DNA of 64,000 nt from Chryseobacterium soldanellicola (GTDB lineage: Bacteria > Bacteroidota > Bacteroidia > Flavobacteriales > Weeksellaceae). Below, piece after piece: positions 17,207 through 24,991 of the stretch (position 1 is its first letter; every line of letters starts with the position of its first letter). The position numbers and the translations under genes are program-made. The stretch is from assembly GCF_900100115.1 (NCBI RefSeq), contig NZ_FNKL01000001.1:992001-1056000 (forward strand), written 5' to 3'. The notes below the pieces were generated by a model, which saw only the letters and a list, made by a program, of their open reading frames with translations, made no database searches and was not told the DNA's origin.

Positions 17207-18271
17207 ATGGATTTACTTACATTTAAATTGATACTTGTATTAGCACTTTTCCTGCTTTCTTTGACGATCGCAGCCTACTCTACCTGGGCAGAAAGAAAAG
17301 TTGCTTCTATCATGCAGGATAGAATTGGACCCAACAGAGCCGGGCCTTTCGGATTGCTGCAGCCTCTTGCCGATGGTGGAAAGTTTTTCTTTAAAGAAGA
17401 TTTTACACCTGCCAATGCAGAAAAATTCCTTTTCGTACTGGGGCCGGCATTGGTCATGTTTATTTCATTAATTACGGGAGCGGTTATTCCTTGGGGTAAA
17501 ACATTGAATTTTGGTGGAGTTTCTTATGATTTACAAGTAGCAAATATTGATGTTGGAGTACTTTTCATTATCGGAATGGCTTCAATCGGTGTTTACGGAA
17601 TCATGATCGGAGGCTGGGCTTCGAATAATAAATATTCATTATTAGGGGCAATCCGTGCTTCTTCGCAGATGATTTCTTATGAATTAGCGATGGGATTGGC
17701 TTTACTTTCTATCATTATGATGACGGGAAGTTTAGACTTAAAAGAAATCACGGAAAGCCAGACAACAGGAAAACTTTGGGGATTTATTCCTTGGGTTTCC
17801 GGTCTTAACTGGAATATTTTCTATCAGCCGATTGCTTTCTTAGTATTTTTTGTAGCAGCTTTAGCAGAAACCAACAGACACCCTTTCGACTTACCTGAAT
17901 GTGAATCGGAATTGGTGACAGGTTATTCTACAGAATATTCATCCATGAAATTAGGTTTATATATGTTTGGTGAATATGTGAATATGTTTATCTCTAATGC
18001 TTTCATGGTCGTTCTTTTCTTCGGTGGTTACAACTATCCGGGAATTGAATGGGTAACTCAGCACTGGGGTGAAAACATGGCAGGAATCTTGAGTATTGTA
18101 GCATTTTTATCTAAAACAGTAATCGGAATTTTGATCTTTATGTGGATCAGATGGACGCTTCCGAGATTCAGATATGACCAGTTAATGCACCTAGGATGGA
18201 AAACTCTGATCCCGATGGCATTGGTAAACTTATTAATTACAGGTGCTGTAATTTTAGCATTTGGAAATTAA
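17207..18271 (+). CDS. nuoH: NADH-quinone oxidoreductase subunit H
   Basis: A 354-residue membrane subunit with eight or nine helices, bridging NuoB/D to the proton-pumping arm and forming the quinone entry. Conserved blocks are present: 'ERKVASIMQDRIGPNRAGPFGLLQPLADG.KFFFKED', 'AETNRHPFDLPE.ESELV.GY.TEYSSM' and 'WIRWTLPRFRYDQLM.LGWK'. Length is normal. It follows a heptad-phased spacer. Confidence 0.97.
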   Translation: MDLLTFKLILVLALFLLSLTIAAYSTWAERKVASIMQDRIGPNRAGPFGLLQPLADGGKFFFKEDFTPANAEKFLFVLGPALVMFISLITGAVIPWGKTLNFGGVSYDLQVANIDVGVLFIIGMASIGVYGIMIGGWASNNKYSLLGAIRASSQMISYELAMGLALLSIIMMTGSLDLKEITESQTTGKLWGFIPWVSGLNWNIFYQPIAFLVFFVAALAETNRHPFDLPECESELVTGYSTEYSSMKLGLYMFGEYVNMFISNAFMVVLFFGGYNYPGIEWVTQHWGENMAGILSIVAFLSKTVIGILIFMWIRWTLPRFRYDQLMHLGWKTLIPMALVNLLITGAVILAFGN

Positions 18272-18414
18272 AAATTGAATTTGAAGATGAGCGGATTTAA
18301 TGATTAAATGATAGAATCAAAGTTTTATCTTTAACATCGCAATTCAGAAATAAATATTAATTAAGATAACAGACAGGATTATTCTAATGTCTAACATCTA
18401 ACATCTATAATTAA
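18272..18414 (+). repeat. Heptad-phased spacer nuoH-nuoI
   Basis: Only the last about 50 bases are clearly phased: agataacagac at 18364-18374 on the left, then ctaatgt and two ctaacat heptads, ending tctaacatctataa at 18397-18410, five bases before the ATG. The first about 90 bases (18272-18360) are unphased AT-rich sequence in which I see nothing else. Confidence 0.65.
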
Positions 18415-18972
18415 ATGAAACTTACGAACAGATCAAAAGTTGTTTCCAATAAAGAAATGACCCTTGCTGAAAAAATCTACCTTCCTGCAATTTTTACAGG
18501 AATGGGGATTACATTTAAGCATGCTGTAAGAACAGTATTGAAAGGTGCCCCTGCAGTATATTCGTATCCGGAAGTACAGAAACCCAGAGCAGAAATCTGG
18601 AGAGGTCAGCACGTTTTGAAAAGAGACGAAGAAGGCAGAGAAAGATGTACAGCTTGCGGACTTTGTGCGGTGGCTTGCCCTGCAGAAGCAATTACAATGA
18701 CTGCCGCAGAAAGAACAAAGGAAGAAAAACACCTTTACAGAGAAGAAAAATACGCTTCGGTATATGAAATCAATATGCTGAGATGTATCTTTTGTGGGAT
18801 GTGTGAAGAAGCCTGCCCTAAATCTGCGATCTATCTTACAGACAGATTGGTAGATGTGGAAACCAACAGAGGTTCTTTCATCTACGGAAAAGATAAGTTG
18901 GTTGAAAAAATAAATGAAAGGATTGATATCACTGAAAGACAATCCGAGAAACAAAAAAATGCGGTAAAATAA
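18415..18972 (+). CDS. nuoI: NADH-quinone oxidoreductase subunit I
   Basis: A 185-residue ferredoxin-like subunit carrying the N6a and N6b [4Fe-4S] clusters. Both motifs are complete: CTACGLCAVACP and CIFCGMCEEACP, separated by the usual about 40 residues. An amphipathic N-terminal helix (about 17-40) anchors it to the membrane arm. Its stop overlaps the nuoJ start by one base, indicating coupled translation. Confidence 0.97.
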   Translation: MKLTNRSKVVSNKEMTLAEKIYLPAIFTGMGITFKHAVRTVLKGAPAVYSYPEVQKPRAEIWRGQHVLKRDEEGRERCTACGLCAVACPAEAITMTAAERTKEEKHLYREEKYASVYEINMLRCIFCGMCEEACPKSAIYLTDRLVDVETNRGSFIYGKDKLVEKINERIDITERQSEKQKNAVK

Positions 18973-19469
18973 TGGATCAGTTTTTATTTTTCTTGGTGGC
19001 GTTTTTAGCAGTGGCAAGTGCGGTTTATTTCGTATTCGCCAGAAATCCTTTATATGCTATTTTGTCATTAATTGTTACAATGTTTTCGATTGCGGGAATG
19101 TACATTCTTCTGAATGCACAATTCCTTGCGATTATCCAGATTATAGTCTACGCTGGTGCCATCATGGTATTATTCCTTTATATTTTAATGATGCTTAACC
19201 TTAATAAAGAAGACGAAAGTAAGAAGAACAATACTTTAAAATTTGTTGGAGTTTTTACAGCCGGTCTTTTATTAATTGGAGTTTTAGGCGTATTCAGAGG
19301 AGTCCAGCAAAACCATATCGTTGTTGAGAATGTAGACAAGGGAGTTGGTCTGACGAAAAATCTGGGCAGACTTTTGTTTAATGAATATGTTTTACCGTTT
19401 GAGCTTGCATCCATCCTTATTTTGGCAGGTATTGTAGGTGCGGTATTAATCGGTAAAAAAGATTTATAA
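18972..19469 (+). CDS. nuoJ: NADH-quinone oxidoreductase subunit J
   Basis: A 165-residue five-helix membrane subunit. The conserved third helix 'IIVYAGAIMVLFLYILMMLNL' carries the pi-bulge region thought to gate coupling. It starts on the last base of nuoI and ends 4 bases before nuoK, within a tightly packed J-K-L-M block. Confidence 0.95.
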   Translation: MDQFLFFLVAFLAVASAVYFVFARNPLYAILSLIVTMFSIAGMYILLNAQFLAIIQIIVYAGAIMVLFLYILMMLNLNKEDESKKNNTLKFVGVFTAGLLLIGVLGVFRGVQQNHIVVENVDKGVGLTKNLGRLLFNEYVLPFELASILILAGIVGAVLIGKKDL

Positions 19470-19473
19470 AATT

Positions 19474-19803
19474 ATGGGAGAAGTAAATACATTTATACAA
19501 AGCGTCCCTTTAAATTATTTCATAATTCTTTCTTCAGTATTGTTCTGTTTGGGAGTGTTAGGAGTATTGTTGAGAAAAAACGCTATTGTTATTTTGGGTT
19601 GTGTTGAGCTTATGCTGAATTCTACAAACCTTTTATTGGCTGCATTTTCAGCCTACAAAGGGAATGGCGACGGACAACTTTTAGTTTTCTTCATTATGGT
19701 GGTGGCTGCTGCGGAAGTAGCGGTAGGTTTGGCAATTATTGCTATGCTATATAGAAATACCCGTTCTGTGGATGTAAGTATATTTAATAAATTAAGAGGA
19801 TAA
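19474..19803 (+). CDS. nuoK: NADH-quinone oxidoreductase subunit K
   Basis: A 109-residue three-helix membrane subunit homologous to MrpC. The two buried glutamates of the proton path are visible in 'GCVELMLNSTNLLL' and 'VVAAAEVAVGLAI'. It ends 2 bases before the nuoL ATG. Confidence 0.96.
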   Translation: MGEVNTFIQSVPLNYFIILSSVLFCLGVLGVLLRKNAIVILGCVELMLNSTNLLLAAFSAYKGNGDGQLLVFFIMVVAAAEVAVGLAIIAMLYRNTRSVDVSIFNKLRG

Positions 19804-19805
19804 GA

Positions 19806-21719
19806 ATGGAAAATTTAGTGTATGCAATCATACTTTTACCCCTTTTAGGTTTTCTTATTAACGGTTTATTCGGAAAAAATCTTCCAAAAATAGTTGTTGG
19901 AAGCTTGGCGACAATTGCTGTTTTCGGATCTTTCTGTATTGCGGTAAGTATTTTCATGAATTTCGATTCTGAAAGCCAGCCTATCATTGTAAAAGCTTTT
20001 GAATGGTTTAGAGTAAACGGAGTTCAGATTAATTTCGGATTCCAGATTGATCAGTTATCATTAATGATGATCATGATTATCACAGGGATCGGATCTCTGA
20101 TTCACCTGTACTCTATCGGATATATGAGCCATGATAAAGGTTTCTATAAGTTTTTTACTTATTTAAATCTGTTTATCTTCTCCATGTTATTATTAGTTAT
20201 GGGAAGCAACTACCTTATCCTGTTCATCGGATGGGAAGGTGTAGGTCTTTGTTCTTATCTGTTGATCGGATTCTGGTACACCAACGAAGAATACGGTAAA
20301 GCAGCAAGAAAAGCTTTCATTATGAACAGAATTGGTGACTTGGCATTATTGATCGGCATCTTTATGATCGCTTCTCAGACCAATGCTTTGGATTATCTTT
20401 CTGTAGCTCAAAATGCTTCAAAATTTGAATTAGACGGGCCAATAATAATCTTTATTACAGCGAGTTTATTTATCGGTGCAACTGGTAAATCTGCTCAGGT
20501 TCCTTTATATACATGGTTACCGGATGCGATGGCAGGTCCGACTCCGGTTTCTGCATTGATTCACGCGGCGACGATGGTAACTGCGGGTATTTATTTGGTT
20601 GTAAGATCAAATTTCTTATTTACTTTAGCGCCAACCGTTCAGGACGGAATTTTATTAATCGGATTCTTAACAGCAGCTTTAGCAGGATTCTATGCGCTTC
20701 GTCAAAACGATATCAAAAAAGTATTGGCATATTCTACCGTTTCACAACTTGGGTTCATGTTCATCGCTTTAGGTCTTGGAGCGTATACAACGGCTATGTT
20801 CCATGTTATGACGCACGCTTTCTTTAAAGCATTATTATTCTTGGGGGCAGGTTCTGTAATCCACGCGATGAGCAACGAGCAGGATATGCGTTTCATGGGA
20901 GGTCTTAAAAAATATATTCCTCTTACCCACGCTACTTTCCTTGTCGGGACATTAGCAATTTCAGGATTCCCTTTATTATCGGGGATGATTTCTAAAGATG
21001 AAATTTTAGTGGCAGCTTTTGCTAAGAATCCGGTTTACTGGGTATTCTTATTTATTTTAGCAGCTGTTACTGCAACCTATATGTTCAGATTGTATTACCT
21101 TACTTTCCACGGAGAGTTCAGAGGTACTGAAGAGCAAAAACATCACCTACACGAAAGCCCGTCAAATATGACAATACCATTGATCGTTTTGGCTATTCTT
21201 TCTGTATTGGGTGGTTTAATCAACCTTCCTCACTTCATTGGTCACGGTCATTATGCAAAATTAATGGAGTGGTTGAAGCCGGTTCTTACCGAGGAAAGCT
21301 ATAACCAAATGGAAACTACCCTTTCCGGAGTTCCGTTCGGTACTGAAATGATACTTTTAGGAGCAACTGTTCTGATGTTCTTCTGTGTTTGGTTTATCGT
21401 TAAAAACACGTATGTAAATAAGAAAAAACAAGCACTTCCTGAGGAACAGTACACAGGATGGGAAAAATTGTCTGCTAAAAAACTATATATTGACGAACTT
21501 TACAATGCATTGATTGTAAAAACTGTTGAAGGATTAGGACGCGGAGGAAAAATGTTTGATAAAGGCATTCTGGACCGTTTTGTAGATTTCGTGGGAGAAG
21601 GCGCTGAAGACAGCGGTAGATCTATGAAGCGTATTCAAAACGGAAATGTTGAGAATTATATTCTTATCATGTCTTTAGCGGTGGGAATTATACTGATTGT
21701 TAACTTTATATTACAATAA
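19806..21719 (+). CDS. nuoL: NADH-quinone oxidoreductase subunit L
   Basis: A 637-residue antiporter-like distal membrane subunit with about 16 helices and the long lateral helix expected in the C-terminal part. Conserved features include 'GWEGVGLCSYLLIGFWY', the lysine helix 'SAQVPLYTWLPDAMAGPTPVSALIHAATMVTAG' and 'LAYSTVSQLGFM'. It pumps protons. The stop overlaps the nuoM start by one base. Confidence 0.97.
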   Translation: MENLVYAIILLPLLGFLINGLFGKNLPKIVVGSLATIAVFGSFCIAVSIFMNFDSESQPIIVKAFEWFRVNGVQINFGFQIDQLSLMMIMIITGIGSLIHLYSIGYMSHDKGFYKFFTYLNLFIFSMLLLVMGSNYLILFIGWEGVGLCSYLLIGFWYTNEEYGKAARKAFIMNRIGDLALLIGIFMIASQTNALDYLSVAQNASKFELDGPIIIFITASLFIGATGKSAQVPLYTWLPDAMAGPTPVSALIHAATMVTAGIYLVVRSNFLFTLAPTVQDGILLIGFLTAALAGFYALRQNDIKKVLAYSTVSQLGFMFIALGLGAYTTAMFHVMTHAFFKALLFLGAGSVIHAMSNEQDMRFMGGLKKYIPLTHATFLVGTLAISGFPLLSGMISKDEILVAAFAKNPVYWVFLFILAAVTATYMFRLYYLTFHGEFRGTEEQKHHLHESPSNMTIPLIVLAILSVLGGLINLPHFIGHGHYAKLMEWLKPVLTEESYNQMETTLSGVPFGTEMILLGATVLMFFCVWFIVKNTYVNKKKQALPEEQYTGWEKLSAKKLYIDELYNALIVKTVEGLGRGGKMFDKGILDRFVDFVGEGAEDSGRSMKRIQNGNVENYILIMSLAVGIILIVNFILQ

Positions 21720-23212
21720 TGTCTGGTTTATTATTAACATTATTACTATTACCTCTAGTAGGTTCGGGATTAGTTTTTGCATGGAAGGGTAATTCCGGCA
21801 AATATTTGGCGCTGGGAATTGCATTGGTACAAATGCTGCTGACTTTCTATGCTCTTTCGGAATTCAATTTTGGACCGACAGTGGATAGCTCTTTGCAGTA
21901 CGAGATTACTTATCCCTGGTCACAATTCATTAAAAGTACGCTTCATTTCGGCATAGACGGGATGAGTATGCTTCTTTTGTTGTTGACTAATATTTTGACG
22001 CCAATCATCATTTTATCTTCTTTTAATGAGAATGTAAGCTACAGAAACTCTTTTTACGGTTTGATTTTGCTGATGCAATTCGGGCTTGTAGGCGTTTTCA
22101 CCTCTTTGGATGGCTTATTGTTCTACATTTTCTGGGAAGTAACTTTGATTCCAATTTGGTTTATCGCCGGACTTTGGGGACAGGAAAACAAAAGAATGGA
22201 GTTTACAACAAAATTCTTTGTCTATACATTCGTTGGATCGTTGTTTATGTTAGCTGGATTGATTTACATTTACAATCACTCTGCATCATTCGCATTAACA
22301 GATCTTTACAATGCTCAACTTAACGAAACTCAGCAAACGGTGGTATTCTGGTTTATTTTCTTTGCTTTTGCAGTGAAATTACCGGTCTTCCCTTTCCATA
22401 CCTGGCAGCCTGATACCTATACCTACTCTCCTACTCAAGGATCGATGTTGTTATCGGGGATTATGCTAAAAATGGCGGTGTATGGAGTTATGCGTTATTT
22501 GTTACCAATCACTCCGATTCCGATTGCGGGAATTTCAGGACAAATTGTAATTATTCTTGCGATTGTAGGAATTGTTCACGGTGCATTAATTGCCATTATC
22601 CAAACTGATATGAAGAGAATCATTGCGTATTCTTCTTTCTCTCACGTTGGATTAATGGTGGCAGGGATCTTCGCTTCTGCGGTTGTTACTTTAAGAGGAA
22701 CATTCAATATTGAAGGTGCTGAAGGTGCTTTGGTACAGACTTTTGCTCACGGTATCAACGTGGTAGGCTTATTCTACTGCTGTGATATTTTATATAAAAG
22801 ATTTAAATCAAGAGATATCAGACAAATGGGAGGTTTAGCGAAAGTGGCCCCTAAGTTTGCTGTATTATTCCTGATCATCATTCTTGGCTCAATGGGAGTT
22901 CCGTTAACCAATGGATTTGTCGGAGAATTTATTTTGATTAAATCTGTTTTCGATTTTAACGCCACTGCGGCAGTGATTGCTGGTCTTACGGTAATTCTTT
23001 GTGCAGTTTATTTATTGAGATTCTACGGAAAAGCAATGTTTGGAAAAGGTGATGAAGCAGTTTTGAGCACTGCAAAAGATTTATCATCTGTAGAATTCTC
23101 TGTATTGGCAAGTTTAGCGGTTTTTGTGATCTTACTTGGTATTTTCCCACAGCCGATAATCGATATGGTGGATAGTTCGTTGAAGTTTATTTACACGGCG
23201 ATGGCCAATTAA
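21719..23212 (+). CDS. nuoM: NADH-quinone oxidoreductase subunit M
   Basis: A 497-residue antiporter-like proton-pumping subunit with about 14 helices. Key motifs include 'FYIFWEVTLIPIWF' with the buried glutamate, 'KLPVFPFHTWQPDTYTYSPT' with the helix-7 lysine, and 'AYSSFSHVGLMVAGI'. It is followed by a heptad-like spacer, then nuoN. Confidence 0.97.
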   Translation: MSGLLLTLLLLPLVGSGLVFAWKGNSGKYLALGIALVQMLLTFYALSEFNFGPTVDSSLQYEITYPWSQFIKSTLHFGIDGMSMLLLLLTNILTPIIILSSFNENVSYRNSFYGLILLMQFGLVGVFTSLDGLLFYIFWEVTLIPIWFIAGLWGQENKRMEFTTKFFVYTFVGSLFMLAGLIYIYNHSASFALTDLYNAQLNETQQTVVFWFIFFAFAVKLPVFPFHTWQPDTYTYSPTQGSMLLSGIMLKMAVYGVMRYLLPITPIPIAGISGQIVIILAIVGIVHGALIAIIQTDMKRIIAYSSFSHVGLMVAGIFASAVVTLRGTFNIEGAEGALVQTFAHGINVVGLFYCCDILYKRFKSRDIRQMGGLAKVAPKFAVLFLIIILGSMGVPLTNGFVGEFILIKSVFDFNATAAVIAGLTVILCAVYLLRFYGKAMFGKGDEAVLSTAKDLSSVEFSVLASLAVFVILLGIFPQPIIDMVDSSLKFIYTAMAN

Positions 23213-23310
23213 AAAATTAAAGAATTAAGAAATTCTAGAGTCAAAGAGTCAAGTTTTACAAGTTTCAACTCTCAAACTCTCGAGCTCTCAAACTCTATTA
23301 CCTAACTACT
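23213..23310 (+). repeat. Heptad/octad-phased spacer nuoM-nuoN
   Basis: The left part has gagtc units (tagagtc, aaagagtc) and the right part caactct, caaactct and gctctcaaactct (23264-23296), near-complementary to the left. Steps are 7 to 8 bases, less regular than in the other nuo spacers. The array ends about 14 bases before the nuoN ATG. Confidence 0.55.
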
Positions 23311-24696
23311 ATGAGTGTTTTAATTATTGTTTTCCTAACGGCAGTTGTTGCGTTATTTTCAGGAGTTTTTGAACATGGAAAATTCGCAAGATACATTGGG
23401 ATTTTTGGATTAATCATCGCATTATATGTAAGCTTCATGCCGGAATGTGCGTTCTTCGAACAGTACAGACATATGTATGAATATACTGCAAATACTGCGT
23501 TATTCACTAAAATATCAATTGTAACGACATTATTGTTATTCTTCCTTGGCGGTTTTGCATTCAGCAACCACAGAAGCCACCAGTCAGAATTATATGCTTT
23601 AATGCTTTTCGCACTTTGCGGCGGAATTACCCTTTTCGGATACCAGAACTTAGTAACGTTATTCTTAGGAGTTGAAATCCTTTCTATTCCTTTATACGTA
23701 ATGGCGGGAGCTAACAAAACTGATTTAAGATCAAATGAAGCTTCAATTAAATATTTCTTAATGGGTGCATTTGCGACAGGTTTCTTACTTTTCGGGATTG
23801 CGTTTATTTATGGAAGTACAGGAAGTTTTGATTTATATAAAATCCAGGATTTCGGGATTACACATCCTAAAGATGTCATGTTCATTTTAGGAGTTCTGTT
23901 AATTCTTTGTGCATTATCATTCAAAGTGGCTTTGGCACCTTTCCATATGTGGAGCCCTGATGTTTATTCAGGTTCGCCTTCATTAATCACAGCTTTCATG
24001 GCGAGTGTTGTAAAAATTTCAGGATTTTTTGCATTATTCAGATTAATGACCATCGGCTTTGGAGGAGTTACCGCAGAATGGATCAATGTTTTCGGAGTAT
24101 TTTTAATCATCACATTACTTTTGGCGAACGTTATGGGTCTTGCTCAGACGAATGCAAAAAGAATGCTGGCGTACTCTTCAGTTTCTCACGCAGGTTACAT
24201 CGGGTTGGTTTTCTACGGAATGACAAGCCTTTCAACTTATAATTTGGCGTTTTATTTATTTGCTTACTCTTTGTCAACAGTCGGAGTTTTCATGTGCTTG
24301 ATTTATGTAGAAAAATTAAAAAGAGAAACTTCATTCGGAGCCTTCAAAGGATTGGGAAAATCTGAACCTTTATTGGCAGTCGTGGCTACAATTTCTATGC
24401 TTTCAATGGCAGGGGTTCCGTTAACAGCTGGTTTTATGGGGAAATTTGCATTATTCTCTCAGGCGATGAATTCAAAACATGGCGTTTTCTTAGTATTTGT
24501 GGCTGTTTTAGGTTCTGCAGTTTCAATTGCCTATTACTTAAGACTGATCATTGCAATGTTCTTCTTCAAAGAATCAACATTCAAATCTTCAGAAAAAGTA
24601 ACGCTTACCTATAACATTGTTGCCGTAGTTGTTATCGCTTCAATCCTTGTATTAGGAGTTGTCCCAGACTTATTTGCAGGAATGTTCGGATTATAA
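23311..24696 (+). CDS. nuoN: NADH-quinone oxidoreductase subunit N
   Basis: A 461-residue antiporter-like proton-pumping subunit, the last gene of the operon. The helix-7 region 'LSFKVALAPFHMWSPDVYSGSPS' carries the conserved lysine, and 'RMLAYSSVSHAGYIG' follows. Buried glutamate appears in 'TLFLGVEILSIPLYVM'. A strong terminator lies about 20 bases after the stop and ends the 14-kb transcript. Confidence 0.96.
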   Translation: MSVLIIVFLTAVVALFSGVFEHGKFARYIGIFGLIIALYVSFMPECAFFEQYRHMYEYTANTALFTKISIVTTLLLFFLGGFAFSNHRSHQSELYALMLFALCGGITLFGYQNLVTLFLGVEILSIPLYVMAGANKTDLRSNEASIKYFLMGAFATGFLLFGIAFIYGSTGSFDLYKIQDFGITHPKDVMFILGVLLILCALSFKVALAPFHMWSPDVYSGSPSLITAFMASVVKISGFFALFRLMTIGFGGVTAEWINVFGVFLIITLLLANVMGLAQTNAKRMLAYSSVSHAGYIGLVFYGMTSLSTYNLAFYLFAYSLSTVGVFMCLIYVEKLKRETSFGAFKGLGKSEPLLAVVATISMLSMAGVPLTAGFMGKFALFSQAMNSKHGVFLVFVAVLGSAVSIAYYLRLIIAMFFFKESTFKSSEKVTLTYNIVAVVVIASILVLGVVPDLFAGMFGL

Positions 24697-24718
24697 AAAT
24701 CCAATTTTAAAATAAATG

Positions 24719-24748
24719 AGCACAGCAGAAATGTTGTGCTTTTTTCAT
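24719..24748 (+). terminator. Terminator of the nuo operon
   Basis: Stem agcacagc/gttgtgct (24719-24726 with 24733-24740, one G-T pair), a 6-base loop, then TTTTTTC. The 16 bases gttgtgcttttttcat (24733-24748) recur exactly at 29296-29311, at the far end of the accessory island. Confidence 0.85.
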
Positions 24749-24991
24749 TTAAATTAACTTGAAGCTCTTTGAAAAAATAATGCTTATATCAATTATTTTT
24801 CTAATTTTGAAAAACAAACACGCAAAAACAAATACAAATGATAAAATACCAAGTCAAGTACAATCACGATTATACCTCGTCTCTTTCTTTTACCTCCATC
24901 TGATAATTACTAATAATAATTTAATAATATCTAAACCACAACTATGCACCGGTAGAGATATATACCAATTATACAAAATTTAAAAACACTC
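24749..24991. other. AT-rich gap before effector gene
   Basis: About 240 bases of AT-rich sequence between the nuo terminator and the effector gene. A 74-codon open frame from a TTG at 24759 crosses it, but its product has no coherent hydrophobic or conserved pattern beyond a short N-terminal stretch, so I do not call a gene. The promoter of the effector must lie here, but no convincing TAnnTTTG box is seen. Confidence 0.5.

Noticed and set aside
18433..19017. 194-codon open frame on the minus strand opposite nuoI
   Set aside because: Lies entirely opposite nuoI, whose two cluster motifs are certain; the product is Phe/Cys/Ser-rich, as expected of an antisense shadow.
24759..24983. 74-codon open frame between nuoN and the effector gene
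   Set aside because: TTG start overlapping the expected promoter zone, no coherent domain or membrane pattern beyond the first residues, very AT-rich. More likely chance.
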